Source: Candidatus Gullanella endobia (GTDB lineage Bacteria > Pseudomonadota > Gammaproteobacteria > Enterobacterales > Enterobacteriaceae). Taken from it: DNA of 64,000 nucleotides. Under the pieces are notes generated by a model. That model did not search any database. It saw only the letters and a list, made by a program, of their open reading frames with translations, and was not told the origin of the DNA. Shown here piece after piece: positions 11,376 through 22,654 of this stretch (position 1 is its first letter; the number at the start of each line of letters is the position of its first letter). The DNA is taken from contig NZ_LN999832.1 in assembly GCF_900048035.1 (NCBI RefSeq), positions 558,001 to 622,000 on the forward strand. The letters are read 5' to 3'. Made by a program: the position numbers and the translations under genes.

Positions 11376-12530
11376 ATGGCTAGACACTTATTTACATCTG
11401 AATCTGTTTCAGAAGGACATTCTGATAAAATTGCGGATCAAATTTCCGATACCGTGCTAGATGCTATTCTAGCGCAAGATCCAAAAGCGCGTGTCGCTTG
11501 TGAAACCTATGTTAAAACTGGCATGGTTTTAGTCGGCGGCGAGATCACCACTAGTGCGTGGATAGATATTGAAGAATTAACACGTAACACTATTCGTGAG
11601 ATCGGTTATACACATTCAGATATGGGCTTTGATGCTAACTCTTGTGCTATCTTAAGTGCTTTTGGTAAACAGTCTCCAGATATTAACCAGGGCGTAGATC
11701 GAACCGATCCACTGGAACAGGGTGCAGGTGACCAGGGGTTGATGTTCGGTTATGCCACTAATGAAACAGATGTGCTAATGCCAGCACCAATTACCTATGC
11801 ACACCGTCTTGTAGAACGTCAATCACAAGTACGAAAAAATGGTATTCTTCCCTGGCTACGTCCAGACGCTAAAAGCCAAATTACCTTCGTCTATGAAAAT
11901 GGTAAAGTGATAGGTATCGACACCGTCGTATTATCGACTCAACATGCTGAAGATATTGCTCTACCACAATTAAAAAAAGCTGTAATGGAAGAGATTATTA
12001 AACCAGTTCTACCTTCAGAATGGCTCTTCGCTCAGACGAAATATTTTATTAATCCGACCGGTCAATTTATCATTGGTGGTCCTATGGGTGATTGTGGTCT
12101 TACCGGTCGAAAGATTATTGTTGATACATATGGTGGCATAGCTCACCATGGAGGTGGTGCTTTCTCCGGAAAAGATCCCTCAAAGGTAGATAGATCAGCT
12201 GCCTATGCTGCACGCTATGTAGCAAAAAATATTGTTGCAGCTGGTCTGGCTGAACGCTGTGAGATCCAGATTTCTTATGCCATCGGTGTTGCAGAACCAA
12301 TTTCAATTACCATTGAAACCTTTGGTACTGAAAAGATTTCGGTAGATAATTTATCAAATTTAGTACGCAGGTTTTTTGATCTGCGTCCTTATGGATTGAT
12401 TAGTATGCTAAATCTATTGCAACCAATTTACCGTAAAACTGCTACCTATGGTCATTTCGGTCGCGAAGACTTTCCATGGGAGAAAACTGATAAAGCCGAA
12501 TTATTGCGTGATGCTGCTGGATTGAAATAA
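11376..12530 (+). CDS. metK: S-adenosylmethionine synthetase
   Basis: MetK condenses methionine with ATP to give SAM, the methyl donor for rRNA, tRNA and protein methylation. The protein has 384 residues, as in E. coli. I chose ATG 11376 ([15 protein letters not shown]) although the frame is open from 11268; the upstream 36 codons do not match the family. Conserved blocks include [30 protein letters not shown] and the P-loop GGGAFSGKD. Two positions differ from what I know of the family. The near-universal GHPDK of the ATP site reads GHSDK (residues 14-18), and NPTGR reads NPTGQ. Both substitutions look like drift in a reduced genome. The gene is isolated between deserts. Confidence 0.97.
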   Translation: MARHLFTSESVSEGHSDKIADQISDTVLDAILAQDPKARVACETYVKTGMVLVGGEITTSAWIDIEELTRNTIREIGYTHSDMGFDANSCAILSAFGKQSPDINQGVDRTDPLEQGAGDQGLMFGYATNETDVLMPAPITYAHRLVERQSQVRKNGILPWLRPDAKSQITFVYENGKVIGIDTVVLSTQHAEDIALPQLKKAVMEEIIKPVLPSEWLFAQTKYFINPTGQFIIGGPMGDCGLTGRKIIVDTYGGIAHHGGGAFSGKDPSKVDRSAAYAARYVAKNIVAAGLAERCEIQISYAIGVAEPISITIETFGTEKISVDNLSNLVRRFFDLRPYGLISMLNLLQPIYRKTATYGHFGREDFPWEKTDKAELLRDAAGLK

Positions 12531-14530
12531 TTTGTATTGTTACTATTATAATGAATATAATAACCACTATACTTTATAATAACAATTTTCAAGAGTATTT
12601 TACTAGAAAATAAATGATATTATACTACAAATAAGATGTAATTACATACAATAAAACGTTATAAACTCTGTTATATATAAATCTGATAGATTCCATGTTT
12701 CGTTTTATTTTATATTTTTTATATTTAGAAGGATTAGCTACTCTAAGCCCTATTTTTAAAGTCATGATCAGTACATTAGTAATCCTAATATATATTAATT
12801 AAATTAAAATAAAAATTTACTTTTTTTGATAAGCTATTTTCATTATAAATTTTCTCCAGTTTTGACTATCACTTAGTTTTTAATTGTTTCCTGTATTTTG
12901 TAAGTTACAAATTACTTAAAAAATTGCATTTATTTATAGAAAATCGCATCAGAAAAAAGATTTAAGTTTAATGATTTTTGTTTATTATTAGCTAAATTTT
13001 ACTAATCCATATAGTATTTCTTTCTCTATATAAGTTTTCCCTATACCTAATTATATTAGAAATGTTTTTAAGATCCATGTTTTATAAGCATATGCATAAT
13101 TAGTGTTTTATTTATTATATTAAATATTGTATTAAATATTCTTATAATTCTCTAATGCGAGAGGCAATAAATATTTTGTTTGAGTGTATCGAGAGAAGTC
13201 TACTTTGCAATATTAGAATTTGTGAACTAATCATTTAAATTTGTCGTTAAAACCGCTTTAATGGACTAAATGATTTCATTTGTTACCTTACAACCTGATT
13301 ATATTGTTACTCTATAATATTTTAGTGTTATAATTTTTCAAATTGCGTAACTAATTGCGTAACTAAAAGTATCGTTAATTATTTTTTGTAGTCAGGAATT
13401 AGTTACTTAATATCAATCTCAGTAGTTATCAGTATGATTAATAAGTCATCTAATGAGATCAAAAGCTGATGAAAAATAAAAACTGATCTTTTTAAAAAAA
13501 GATAGAATCTATAGATTAATTTGTATAGCTTACAATCTATCTTATATATAATTATTTCTAATTTATTCTCATCGAAAAAACTATAATTCGTATACTAAAT
13601 TGGTTTTACGGTCTTTTAAAAAAAGACAGTTCTATACTAAATCAGCCTACTGACCGTGATAAAATCAGTAAGATATATTATAATTTATAATAATATACGG
13701 ACTAAAACTACGCATTATATTAATATTTAAATATGTTCCCAGGTATTTTTTGCATTTAGACTAAGAAACTTTACGCTCTTATATAAGTCGAATAATTCAT
13801 ATTATCATCGACGTGTTGTTAATTCTATTTAACGGTAAAATTATGTTTTGAATATATTTAACAAAAGATAAAAAAGACATTAACAATGCTACCGTTTTAT
13901 TTGTATAGATAGAAGATTGAAATCTTTTTATTTATATCTTAGATATAAGGTCTCACGCGGTGAAAAAATAAGTATTATATTTAAAAATCTGTTTAATTCT
14001 AAAGTAAATACAATCAACGAATTGTATTTGTAAAGGCTATCACTATAAACATAGAGTTATATTGCATACAAAAATATACAGGAGTATAAAACTATCATCA
14101 ATATCTGTAAGTAGTATATCCATGATTGCCTAGTAAAACTACTATACTATGCAATTTTAATTTAATTTCGGCTTTTCGATGTTAATAAATTAGGTTAATC
14201 TATTAATAATAGATTTATTGATTTCCTTTTAGGACTCATAGAATTACACATAATATTATGGCTGTTAATTGTGATTAACTAATCCGATTAGTTAATCTAG
14301 TATTAACCGTTATCTTTAACGAATAAACTTAATTTTATTATATAATAGACATGTTCGAAATACTCAGGGCTATTAATAAAAATAGTAATTCTCTAGTAAT
14401 TCTAAGTGATTTATCCTAAAGGATTTGATGGCTAAATTATAAAGTGTTAAAAATTATAAGTTGAATATTAATTTTTTCATAATATTGCTAACTAAGAGGA
14501 CAATTTCTTATAGCCGTCTACAACAGCGTT
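12531..14530. other. 2.0-kb gene desert (endA/rsmE/gshB/yqgE interval)
   Basis: No gene is visible between metK and ruvX. In E. coli galP, endA, rsmE, gshB and yqgE lie here. An imperfect inverted repeat shortly after metK (about 12535-12590) may act as its terminator. The rest is AT-rich DNA with stops in all frames. Confidence 0.65.
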
Positions 14531-14935
14531 ATGTCGTTCGATTTTGGTATATGTAACATCGGTGTAGCTATTGGTCAGCGTATAACCTGTACCGCCCAAC
14601 CATTAACAGCATTAAAAGCTCATGCTGGTGTACCTCAATGGCAACAGATCGATAAATTACTGAAAGAATGGCAACCGGAAACGGTGGTAGTAGGTTTACC
14701 GTTGAATATGGATGGTAGTGAACAGCCGATAACTATCCATACACGCAGATTTTCAAAATATCTGAAAATTCATTTCGGTGTTCAAATAGTATTACACGAT
14801 GAACGACTTAGCACTGTCGAAGCAACTGCTCGACTGTTTGAATATGGTGGTTATCGTGCACTTATTAAAAATAAAATCGACTCGGAGTCAGCAGTAGTTA
14901 TATTAGAAAGCTGGCTTGAACAGTTTTCCGATTAA
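14531..14935 (+). CDS. ruvX: RuvX/YqgF, Holliday-junction resolvase-like nuclease for 16S rRNA maturation
   Basis: YqgF has an RNase H-like fold and processes the 5' end of 16S rRNA. Conserved blocks are [15 protein letters not shown] at the N-terminus with the catalytic Asp, the segment [31 protein letters not shown] and the C-terminal acidic site [13 protein letters not shown]. The length of 134 from the first ATG compares with 138 in E. coli, and the catalytic Asp is then only residue 4. The only good ribosome-binding site (AAGAGGA, 14494-14500) lies 31 nt before this ATG but about 10 nt before an in-frame ATA at 14510. The real start may therefore be that non-standard codon. In E. coli yqgE precedes yqgF directly; here it is missing. 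Confidence 0.93.
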   Translation: MSFDFGICNIGVAIGQRITCTAQPLTALKAHAGVPQWQQIDKLLKEWQPETVVVGLPLNMDGSEQPITIHTRRFSKYLKIHFGVQIVLHDERLSTVEATARLFEYGGYRALIKNKIDSESAVVILESWLEQFSD

Positions 14936-14962
14936 TTTTATACCATAGTAGTTTTATGATTA

Positions 14963-15014
14963 TGTCTATTTTGCTATAGCTAATTTATAATATGTGCATA
15001 TAGCAAAATAGACA
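14963..15014 (+). terminator. 16-bp hairpin just after ruvX
   Basis: The arms TGTCTATTTTGCTATA and TATAGCAAAATAGACA are perfect complements with a 20-nt loop, beginning 27 bp after the ruvX stop. A role as terminator or 3'-end stabiliser is inferred from position; there is no T-tract. Confidence 0.5.
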
Positions 15015-15169
15015 CTATTACAGCCTATAGAAAAATATTTTTATCTGTAGTAATAACAAACATTATTACTAGCGAAAATAATAAGTCTCTTTATATAGAA
15101 AGAAATTTATCCTAAAAAAATATATTTGTAATGTCGTTTTAGTATGATTATTATTGGTTTTGTAACCAT

Positions 15170-15206
15170 AACATAATATATAGCTTTGCTATATATTATG
15201 TTTTAT
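15170..15206 (+). terminator. 15-bp hairpin with 3-nt loop and T-rich tail
   Basis: AACATAATATATAGC, loop TTT, then the exact complement, followed by TTTT. This is a good intrinsic-terminator shape about 235 bp after ruvX, with no gene between. Confidence 0.5.
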
Positions 15207-16449
15207 TGTTATTTCTAATGCTTTTAGAAATTATTTGAAGATAAAAATAACAGAATATTTCCTAATAAAAAATATTTTTAAGTTCATATAGGATAATATA
15301 AATACTATTCTTATTTAAAATCGATGATATTCTCATCCTGATTTTAATATTACTAAAATAGACAAAACAAAAATAATATTAATAATTACTTAATATCATC
15401 ACTAATGTTAATTAATACTATGCAGTTAATTTCTATTATTTTTTAATAGAAATATTTTGTTATACTTTTCTATTACATATAACAAAATGTTTTAAATCGC
15501 TATAGTGATGAAAAAATCAAGAAAAAGATTATTAATAATAATACAATATTATAATGAATTCCTTATGCCTTTGAAATAAAATTAATAAAATATTCATTAC
15601 AAGGTAAAAATGATATTTTTAAAACAGCGCTTTTAGATCGAATATCGATAATATCTTACATAACAAAATTAAAAAATTAAAAATCTGTGAAAATATTTAT
15701 TTCAGCTTCTATTAAAAATAAGCTATTATAGCTTTTTATACATATAAGTAACTAGATAGTCGAATTAAAATGGATATAATTTTATCTTAATAGCGATTTT
15801 AGATCTACAATACTAATTGTATTTAATTATAACAGTAATAATTAACACTTACTTTTTTAAAAAATTAATTCTAATAACTGATAATATTACCCAATTTTAT
15901 TAAATTATAAATAACCTTATGAAAACTTCAGATATAATAAAAATGTAATAATAATCTAGTTAGTTTGAAATAGAAAATCATGAAATAAAAGATCATGCTC
16001 TCTAAATATAAGAGGTTGCTAAAATAAACCTACTGTGAGTATAATATTTTTATGTTATAAGTAACCTTATACTACTATCATAGTATAACTAGCTTAACAC
16101 TGGGTATATACCAAAAATAACATTATAATAAATTTATAAGTAAAGTAACTAATTAAAATAATTATAACTAGTACGAAAAATAAAAAAACTAAGTTCTTTA
16201 AATACGAGTTAAATAACACATAATAATTGTTATTAAGTACACCTCTTCAATTATCGATAAAAAAATTCAACCTTTCTAAACAAACAGGGCTATAAACAAT
16301 AACTTTCTTTTATTTTTTTAAAAATGTCTTATTTTGAAGAATGTAAATCAATGTAAATTATAAATATGATGTTTAATATAGCATACGACATTATTATTAT
16401 ACTCAACATTACCTATTAAAACCATAAATATAATTAAAAATAAAATTAT

Positions 16450-16471
16450 TTCATCGGAAAATCCGAATGAA
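16450..16471. repeat. Short hairpin in desert
   Basis: TTTCATCGGA pairs with TCCGAATGAA around an AAA loop, with one bulged base. It is one of few GC-containing stems in this stretch. Its role is unknown. Confidence 0.35.
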
Positions 16472-17649
16472 TTTATAGGATGTTAATTGTCATATTCTTA
16501 ATACATTATTTTCTATTACTTAAACTTAACTATAAGTAATAAAAATCTAGTGATCTGATTTTTCAGAATAAGTTTTTAATATTAAAAAAGAGAAAATAAG
16601 AAATTAATTTGCTCTGTAATTACTTAGAAGATAATAATTTTGTTTAAAATTTTATCAATTTGTTATACTTTGAAAAATATTTAATCGTAGAAATTTTGAC
16701 CAGTATCATTTTTGCTTAGATCGATTTAAGTTATTTCAGTGATTGAATAATTAATAGTTAGTAGAATAAATACTACTAAACATACTAATTTAAACTGATA
16801 TTAAAAATAAAATCACCAAAATCAATATACCGAAGATATAAAATTGATATTGGTAATAATAACTAATTAAAGACACTAACATTTTATACAAGTGTAATAT
16901 CAATACTTCTTATAAAGAAGAATTTCTAGTAATACTTGGTAGTTTTCAAGTATATTTAATTATAGCTTGCAGAAATTCCTATCATATACTTACGTCTACT
17001 AACTTAGATAGGTTATTATTTAGTATAATAGACGATACATATCATTTGCTGTCATTACCTACAGTAGACTAAGGTATATTAACCTTCGATCTTTAATTAC
17101 TAAAGAGCACATTGATATTGTCTTTTTAAAATCTTAAATAAGAATAGCATCTAAAAAGATAATATTATTTTCTCCACTATTTACTATATGTATAGAAAAT
17201 ATATAAAATATAGTAACATTAGCGCTGGAAGCAGAGTTTATTATTCAAGTTTTTGAAACTTTGTAAGAATAAATATTTTATAATAAATTAGTGCTTTCCA
17301 TTGCGATGGATATTACCGTAAATTGATTTTATATATATTACATATTACAGAACAAAAGACATTTGAAATAGACATAAATATTTGGCTTTAATCAGGGAAT
17401 TATTATAATCTTTTAGAAATTAGGATCTCTTCCTTTTCTACACTGCAGTGAAATATTTTTTTTAAAAGAACAGGAATATTATAACATTTCTTTATTGAAG
17501 GTAAGTTTAAAAAAATAGAAATAGCTGCACTTTATACTGTTGGTATCGCTACGTAAGTAGTAGTTCTATTTAATAAAATGGAAGAATTATTTTTAGTATT
17601 ATTACTGAAGAAGTGCTAGTTAACCTAATTAAAAGGATATTACCTTATT

Positions 17650-18204
17650 ATGCTAACTCTGATTTTTTTAGTTAAAAGAATTATTAACATTTATATTATG
17701 GCGTTTTTGTTACGCGGCTGGATGCAATGGATGCATTGTGATTTTTATAATCCTTTTTCACAATTTATTGTTAAAATTACTCAGCCGATGATTAATTTAA
17801 CACGCCGAGTGATTTTTATTCTGATACCATTGAGAGTAATTTCATTGTTGTTGGCATTTATTTTAGCAGTAATTAAATTACCACTACTAATGCTAATTGA
17901 AATGCATACTTTTATCCTAGATCCAATTTACGTGCTAATCGGACTACTAGCACTCTTAAAATCAGCTGGTGAACTGGTGTTTTTGGTAGTTATTATCCGC
18001 TCATTACTGAATTGGGTTAGCCAAAAAAATACTCCGATTGATGTAATAATTTATCAACTAAGCGAACCGATAATATACTCTGTTAGCCGTATTTTTCCAG
18101 TAAAATATGGTATCGATTTTTCAGCAATAGTTATAATCTTTATTTTATATACTCTTAATTATTTGTTCATGGATTTATTTTCGGAAATTTGGTATCGATT
18201 GTAA
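17650..18204 (+). CDS. yggT: YggT family integral membrane protein
   Basis: The 184 residues (E. coli 188) form two tandem YggT repeats, each with a pair of hydrophobic helices (about 1-25 and 65-85, then 95-120 and 155-175). The conserved motif RGWMQWMHCDFYNPFSQF follows the first helix, and the degenerate second copy reads RSLLNWVSQKNTPIDVI. The family is linked to osmotic or envelope functions and cell division in some bacteria, but no biochemical activity is firmly established. In E. coli it sits between yggS and yggU. Both neighbours are lost here, yet the frame is intact, which argues for selection on this protein alone. Confidence 0.93.
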   Translation: MLTLIFLVKRIINIYIMAFLLRGWMQWMHCDFYNPFSQFIVKITQPMINLTRRVIFILIPLRVISLLLAFILAVIKLPLLMLIEMHTFILDPIYVLIGLLALLKSAGELVFLVVIIRSLLNWVSQKNTPIDVIIYQLSEPIIYSVSRIFPVKYGIDFSAIVIIFILYTLNYLFMDLFSEIWYRL

Positions 18205-18741
18205 CCAGTGTTTAATACAAAGTCAAAATATTAATACTGAGGTTATATGTTCATTTCGGAACTAACTATGACCATATCACTAGCATCATAATAATAGAAT
18301 CAAAATCGATATTAAAATACCTTTCTAATAGTTATTAGAAAGGTTTTTATTCATTTTTATCGAAAAATATAGTATAGCAAAAACTGTTTAATTTTTGAAA
18401 ATAAAAAGAAAATGCTATAGATGATTGATATTCGATAAGTTATAACGATTACTTTCCAAGGTTATTTCATAGTGTTCTAGCTATTTTGAATAAAATCTGA
18501 AATAATAGACTATAATTCAGGATTATAGTATTTTTATATAAAAATAGTTTTGACTACTATAAAAGGTTAATAAAGAAATTCAAACTAGCTAATATCTATT
18601 AATTGATATATTAATTTCGATTTCGAATTAATTCTTTTTTAAAGAATACTAATATCTACTGTCTTGTGTATCGTAAAAACAAAGTAAATAATCTTATATT
18701 CTTCTTTAAGAACTAACTGACTTACTGGATACGCATACTCT
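18205..18741. other. Spacer (yggU/rdgB interval)
   Basis: No gene was seen. In E. coli yggU and rdgB lie between yggT and hemW. The spacer holds the terminator at 18319-18349. Confidence 0.65.
18319..18349 (+). terminator. Intrinsic terminator of yggT
   Basis: ACCTTTCTAAT, loop AGTT, ATTAGAAAGGT, then TTTT, about 115 bp after the yggT stop. This is a classic stem with a T-run. Confidence 0.75.
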
Positions 18742-19872
18742 ATGCTTAATTTACCACCACTCAGTCTTTATTTGCATATCCCTTGGTGTGTGAAAAAATG
18801 TTATTACTGTGATTTTAATTCACATGTACAAAAAAATGAAGTGCCATATCAAGAATATATTAATCATCTATTAATGGATTTAAATCATGATATATCACTA
18901 ATATCGGATCGCACTATCAACACTCTGTTTATTGGCGGCGGCACTCCAAGTCTATTTTCGGCTAATTTAATAAAGTTACTACTTGACGGTATCCGACAGC
19001 GTGTACCTTTAGCACCAGACGCTGAAATTACCATAGAAGCTAACCCTAGTACAATTGATGTAGATCATTTTGCAGGTTATAAATTAGCTGGAATTAATCG
19101 TATTTCTATTGGTATACAAAGTTTCTCAGCAGAGAAACTTGTTCACCTTGGTCGAATCCATAGTGCAAAAGAAGCTCGACGAGCAGTGCAATTAACAGCA
19201 TCACTTGGTTTATGTAGTTTTAATATTGATTTAATGCAAGGTCTTCCGGATCAGTCAATTACAGATTCTCTTAGTGATTTAAGTGAAGCAATTGCTTTAT
19301 CACCACCGCACCTGTCTTGGTATCAATTAACTATCGAGAAAAATACATTATTCGAATCGAGGCCGCCTGTACTGCCGGATGATGATATACTTTGGGAAAT
19401 CTACCAACATGGCGATATACTTTTGAAAGCGTCGGGTTACCACCAGTATGAAATTTCATCCTATTCTCGTATTGGATTCGAGTGCCGCCATAATCTAAAT
19501 TATTGGCGTTTTGGTGATTATCTTGGCATCGGCTGCGGCGCTCACGGAAAGTTAACTCAACCAAACGGAATAATATTACGCACGATAAAAGCTCACCATC
19601 CGCGTAATTATATGCAGAGCAATTATTTAATTAAAAGTTATCCTGTAGTACCTGCTGAATTACCATTTGAATATTTTATGAACCGTTTTAGATTACTGGA
19701 AGCTGTGCCGCGTGCTGAATTTAGCGCTTTTACCGGATTGAAAGAAAATACAGTACGTCTTGCACTAGATCACGCATTAGCTAGTAATTATATTACTGAG
19801 AGTATTAACCATTGGCAAGTAACACAAAAAGGGAAACTATTTTTAAATACACTACTGGAACTATTTGTGTAA
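18742..19872 (+). CDS. hemW: HemW, heme chaperone (radical-SAM family)
   Basis: The protein has 376 residues; E. coli HemW has 378. The start MLNLPPLSLYLHIPW matches the family. The radical-SAM cluster motif CVKKCYYC (residues about 16-23) and the SAM-binding GGGTPS (about 67-72) are intact, as are IGIQSF and DLMQGLPDQS. HemW was long annotated as an oxygen-independent coproporphyrinogen oxidase. Proteins of this subgroup bind heme and hand it to target proteins such as respiratory cytochromes. No other heme gene lies in the window. In E. coli it follows rdgB, which is missing here. Confidence 0.96.
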   Translation: MLNLPPLSLYLHIPWCVKKCYYCDFNSHVQKNEVPYQEYINHLLMDLNHDISLISDRTINTLFIGGGTPSLFSANLIKLLLDGIRQRVPLAPDAEITIEANPSTIDVDHFAGYKLAGINRISIGIQSFSAEKLVHLGRIHSAKEARRAVQLTASLGLCSFNIDLMQGLPDQSITDSLSDLSEAIALSPPHLSWYQLTIEKNTLFESRPPVLPDDDILWEIYQHGDILLKASGYHQYEISSYSRIGFECRHNLNYWRFGDYLGIGCGAHGKLTQPNGIILRTIKAHHPRNYMQSNYLIKSYPVVPAELPFEYFMNRFRLLEAVPRAEFSAFTGLKENTVRLALDHALASNYITESINHWQVTQKGKLFLNTLLELFV

Positions 19873-21237
19873 AATTCAGCGCAGATACCATATGATTATA
19901 GAACATGGTGAACTATTTAAGAATTATAGTAGTCTTTGTTACTGTTAGAATATACAAGAATTCGTAGTCTGTTCTTTTTATCCGTTAAATATTAAGATTC
20001 TCTATCATTACTTAATAAAGGTTAACTGTACTGTGACAATATTTCATTTATCAGTTTTATAAAGGTTAATTAATATAATAATTTGAATAGATTTTAGTAT
20101 TAGTACTAAAGTGTGCTTAGTCGCTGACATATAATTTCTAGAAATATTGGAAATACTGTTTTGATTATTATGTTAGGTTTTAACATCTAATATAACTAGT
20201 TTTTCCTTTATGTAAAAAATACAAGTACAGCTACTGCTGTAATATTAAATCAATAAAATTAATTTTCTTCTTAAACTAATAATTAAAAACAATTATATAA
20301 TTCTGTTTATTATTATAGATGATTAGTTTATTATCTTTATTATCTTCGGAGAGATAATGATATTATTATAAGCTTAAAAATAATACTCTTCTTATACTTG
20401 ATATACAGTTTTAATAAATAAATTATCTCGTAAAGAGTATTTTAATAAAAATATGCATAAAAAAAGAAAATTTTATCTGTTGTTCAAGTTATTTTAGAAA
20501 ACATTAGATTTCAAATACTATGACCTAATAATTGACTAAACTATTTAAATTTGTTTAATAAGCACGTTACTAAATATGGTATGCAGTTGTTTGCAGAGGA
20601 ATAAGCAAAGAACAGATTGTACAAAAACACGATATTAGACATTATGCTAGTAACATATATTTAGTATAAGATTTCTAATCAATCGATACATTAGAATACT
20701 ATTGTCGATAAATTCTCGTCTGATTATCTCTATAAATAATGCTTATGTAATAGGATATTTATTGTCTTGCACTTTCTGCTATGCTAAGAAAATATACTAA
20801 AATTTTGTTTTTAATGTACTATTTCTATAGTAAATAGTACATTAAAAACAAAATTAATTTCTAATATTACCAATTCTATATGGAAGAATAGTAAATTAAG
20901 GTTTAGTAATGTGCTTGATAATCTACTTTTATTATTAGCAAAAATCTATTTAATATATGATACTTCTTTTGGTTGATTAAGTTTTTTGCTGAAAAACTAC
21001 GAATTTGCCGTAATAAATATTTCTTCTCATTTTAAGTCTTAAAAATAAATAAAACCTTTATTCATGAAATTATAAAATTAAAATATGTTGTAAATAAATA
21101 TGAAAGTAGTTCTGTTTAATAATCGCGCAACAGAACAAAGTTCCTATTTACAAGTTGTTCATACTGTAATAAAATCTCAAATTAATTTAATATAAATTAT
21201 CACCTAAAATTACTAATTTTATAGTAATGATTGTAAA
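19873..21237. other. 1.4-kb gene desert (ansB/yggL/trmB interval)
   Basis: No gene was seen between hemW and mutY. E. coli has yggM, ansB, yggN, yggL and trmB here. It contains the longest perfect inverted repeat I found (20801-20855). Confidence 0.65.
20801..20855. repeat. Perfect 24-bp inverted repeat, 7-nt loop
   Basis: The left arm 20801-20824 (beginning AATTTTGTTTTTAATG) and right arm 20832-20855 are exact reverse complements, and the loop is CTATAGT. T- and A-rich arm ends would let it terminate transcription in both directions. No gene borders it closely; mutY starts 380 bp later. Confidence 0.85.
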
Positions 21238-22278
21238 ATGACACAAAAACCACTGTTCACACAACTCCTGTTAGAATGGTATCAACAGTTCGGACGAAAA
21301 AATCTACCATGGCAGCTAGAAAAAACACCATATAAAATTTGGTTATCAGAGCTTATGTTGCAACAAACACAGGTAATAACCGTCATTCCTTATTTTCAGC
21401 GTTTTATAGCTAAATTTCCTACTATTAGCGAACTCGCTGCAGCTCCGCTAGATGAAGTCTTACATTTATGGAGCGGTTTAGGATATTATGCTCGCGCACA
21501 TAATTTATATAAAGCAGCAAAAATTATTATCGAGCAGCATGATGGTAAATTTCCAGAAAACTTTGATTCTGTCTATGCCCTACCAGGTATTGGGCGTTCC
21601 ACTGCAGGTGCTATATTATCACTAGCATTGGGAAAACAGTATCCTATTCTAGACGGTAATGTCAAACGGGTTCTCGCTCGATATTACGCTATTTCTGGTT
21701 GGCCCGGAAAAAAAGAAGTAGAACAGATCTTGTGGCAGTATAGTGAAAAAGTTACGCCGGTTCAGGACGTAGAAAAATTTAATCAGGCCATAATGGATCT
21801 TGGTGCAATGGTGTGCATACGCTCTCGACCGAAATGTAATCTATGTCCACTTCAACAAAATTGTAAAGCATATGCAAGTCATAACTGGATTAGTTATCCT
21901 GGTAAAAAACCTAAACAGATTCTACCAGAAAAAACTGTTTGGTTTCTGCTGGTTCAAGATGGAAATCACTTATGGCTTGAGAAACGTCCAGTAGTTGGTT
22001 TGTGGAGTGGATTATTTTGTTTTCCACAGTTTAAAAATCTGAAAGCACTGTCGTTTTGGTTAATTCAGCACGGTTTTTCGGATGATTTATGTGAGCAAAT
22101 GAAGATATTTCGACATACATTTAGTCATTTCCGTATAAATATTATACCAATATTAAAAAAAGTTAGTAGAATAAAATCGTGTATGAATGAAGATAGAGGA
22201 CTTTGGTATGACCTAGAAAAACCACCGGAAGTTGGATTATCGACACCGGTTAAACATTTACTCAAAAAAATACGTTAG
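21238..22278 (+). CDS. mutY: Adenine DNA glycosylase MutY
   Basis: MutY removes adenine mispaired with 8-oxoguanine. The 346 residues (E. coli 350) show the catalytic Glu in [12 protein letters not shown] (about 32-43) and the helix-hairpin-helix [12 protein letters not shown]. The catalytic Asp is in [12 protein letters not shown], and the [4Fe-4S] ligands are in [17 protein letters not shown] (C-x6-C-x2-C-x5-C). The C-terminal Nudix-like 8-oxoG recognition domain carries FRHTFSHF. yggX follows after 53 bp and mltC after a further 95 bp, the E. coli order mutY-yggX-mltC. Keeping mutY is notable in a very AT-rich genome, since this enzyme counters G:C to T:A change. Confidence 0.97.
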   Translation: MTQKPLFTQLLLEWYQQFGRKNLPWQLEKTPYKIWLSELMLQQTQVITVIPYFQRFIAKFPTISELAAAPLDEVLHLWSGLGYYARAHNLYKAAKIIIEQHDGKFPENFDSVYALPGIGRSTAGAILSLALGKQYPILDGNVKRVLARYYAISGWPGKKEVEQILWQYSEKVTPVQDVEKFNQAIMDLGAMVCIRSRPKCNLCPLQQNCKAYASHNWISYPGKKPKQILPEKTVWFLLVQDGNHLWLEKRPVVGLWSGLFCFPQFKNLKALSFWLIQHGFSDDLCEQMKIFRHTFSHFRINIIPILKKVSRIKSCMNEDRGLWYDLEKPPEVGLSTPVKHLLKKIR

Positions 22279-22331
22279 TTTAAAACCGTTTTATTTCCGA
22301 TGGATACTGATACTGATAAGTAGAAGATATA

Positions 22332-22559
22332 ATGAAAAGAAATATTTTTTGTACCTTTTTAAAATGTGAAGCTGAAGGTCAAGATTTTCAATTTTATCCA
22401 GGAGAATTAGGTAAACATATTTATGAGAATATTTCTAAAGAAGCTTGGTCGAAATGGCAAGCTAAGCAAACAATAATTATAAATGAAAAAAAACTAAGCA
22501 TGATGAATGCTACCGATTGTAAATTACTAGAAAAAGAGATGATTAATTTCTTTTTTTAA
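22332..22559 (+). CDS. yggX: YggX, probable Fe(2+)-trafficking protein, C-terminally shortened
   Basis: YggX is a small protein linked to iron handling and protection of Fe-S clusters from oxidation. The N-terminal part matches closely: NIFCTFLK with the conserved Cys7, [24 protein letters not shown] and [11 protein letters not shown]. The protein ends at MINFFF with 75 residues, whereas E. coli YggX has 91. The stop follows a run of seven T, a likely slippage site. No clear match to the missing tail (EGKEVHIEGYTPEDKK in E. coli) is found in the other frames, so the tail looks lost rather than merely frameshifted. Function may survive, because the conserved fold is mostly N-terminal. Confidence 0.9.
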   Translation: MKRNIFCTFLKCEAEGQDFQFYPGELGKHIYENISKEAWSKWQAKQTIIINEKKLSMMNATDCKLLEKEMINFFF

Positions 22560-22600
22560 TATCAGGATATATATAGATGTACTTTTCTGAGTAAATAATG

Positions 22601-22629
22601 CTTTTCTGAAGTATTTTCACTTCGGAAAG
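22601..22629 (+). promoter_or_regulatory. Hairpin between yggX and mltC
   Basis: CTTTTCTGAAGT pairs with ACTTCGGAAAG (one G-T pair, one bulge) around a 6-nt loop, ending 25 nt before the mltC start. It could be a leaky terminator or an mRNA processing/stability element. Confidence 0.4.
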
Positions 22630-22654
22630 TTACATTCCTGATACGACCTGTAAT

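Larger units (their letters stand above)
14936..17649. other. 2.7-kb gene desert (yggR/yggS interval)
   Basis: No intact gene is present. In E. coli yggR and yggS lie between yqgF and yggT. Only a very short, uncertain trace of yggS is seen (17515-17556). Two strong hairpins follow ruvX (14963-15014 and 15170-15202), and a third is at 16450-16471. Confidence 0.65.
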
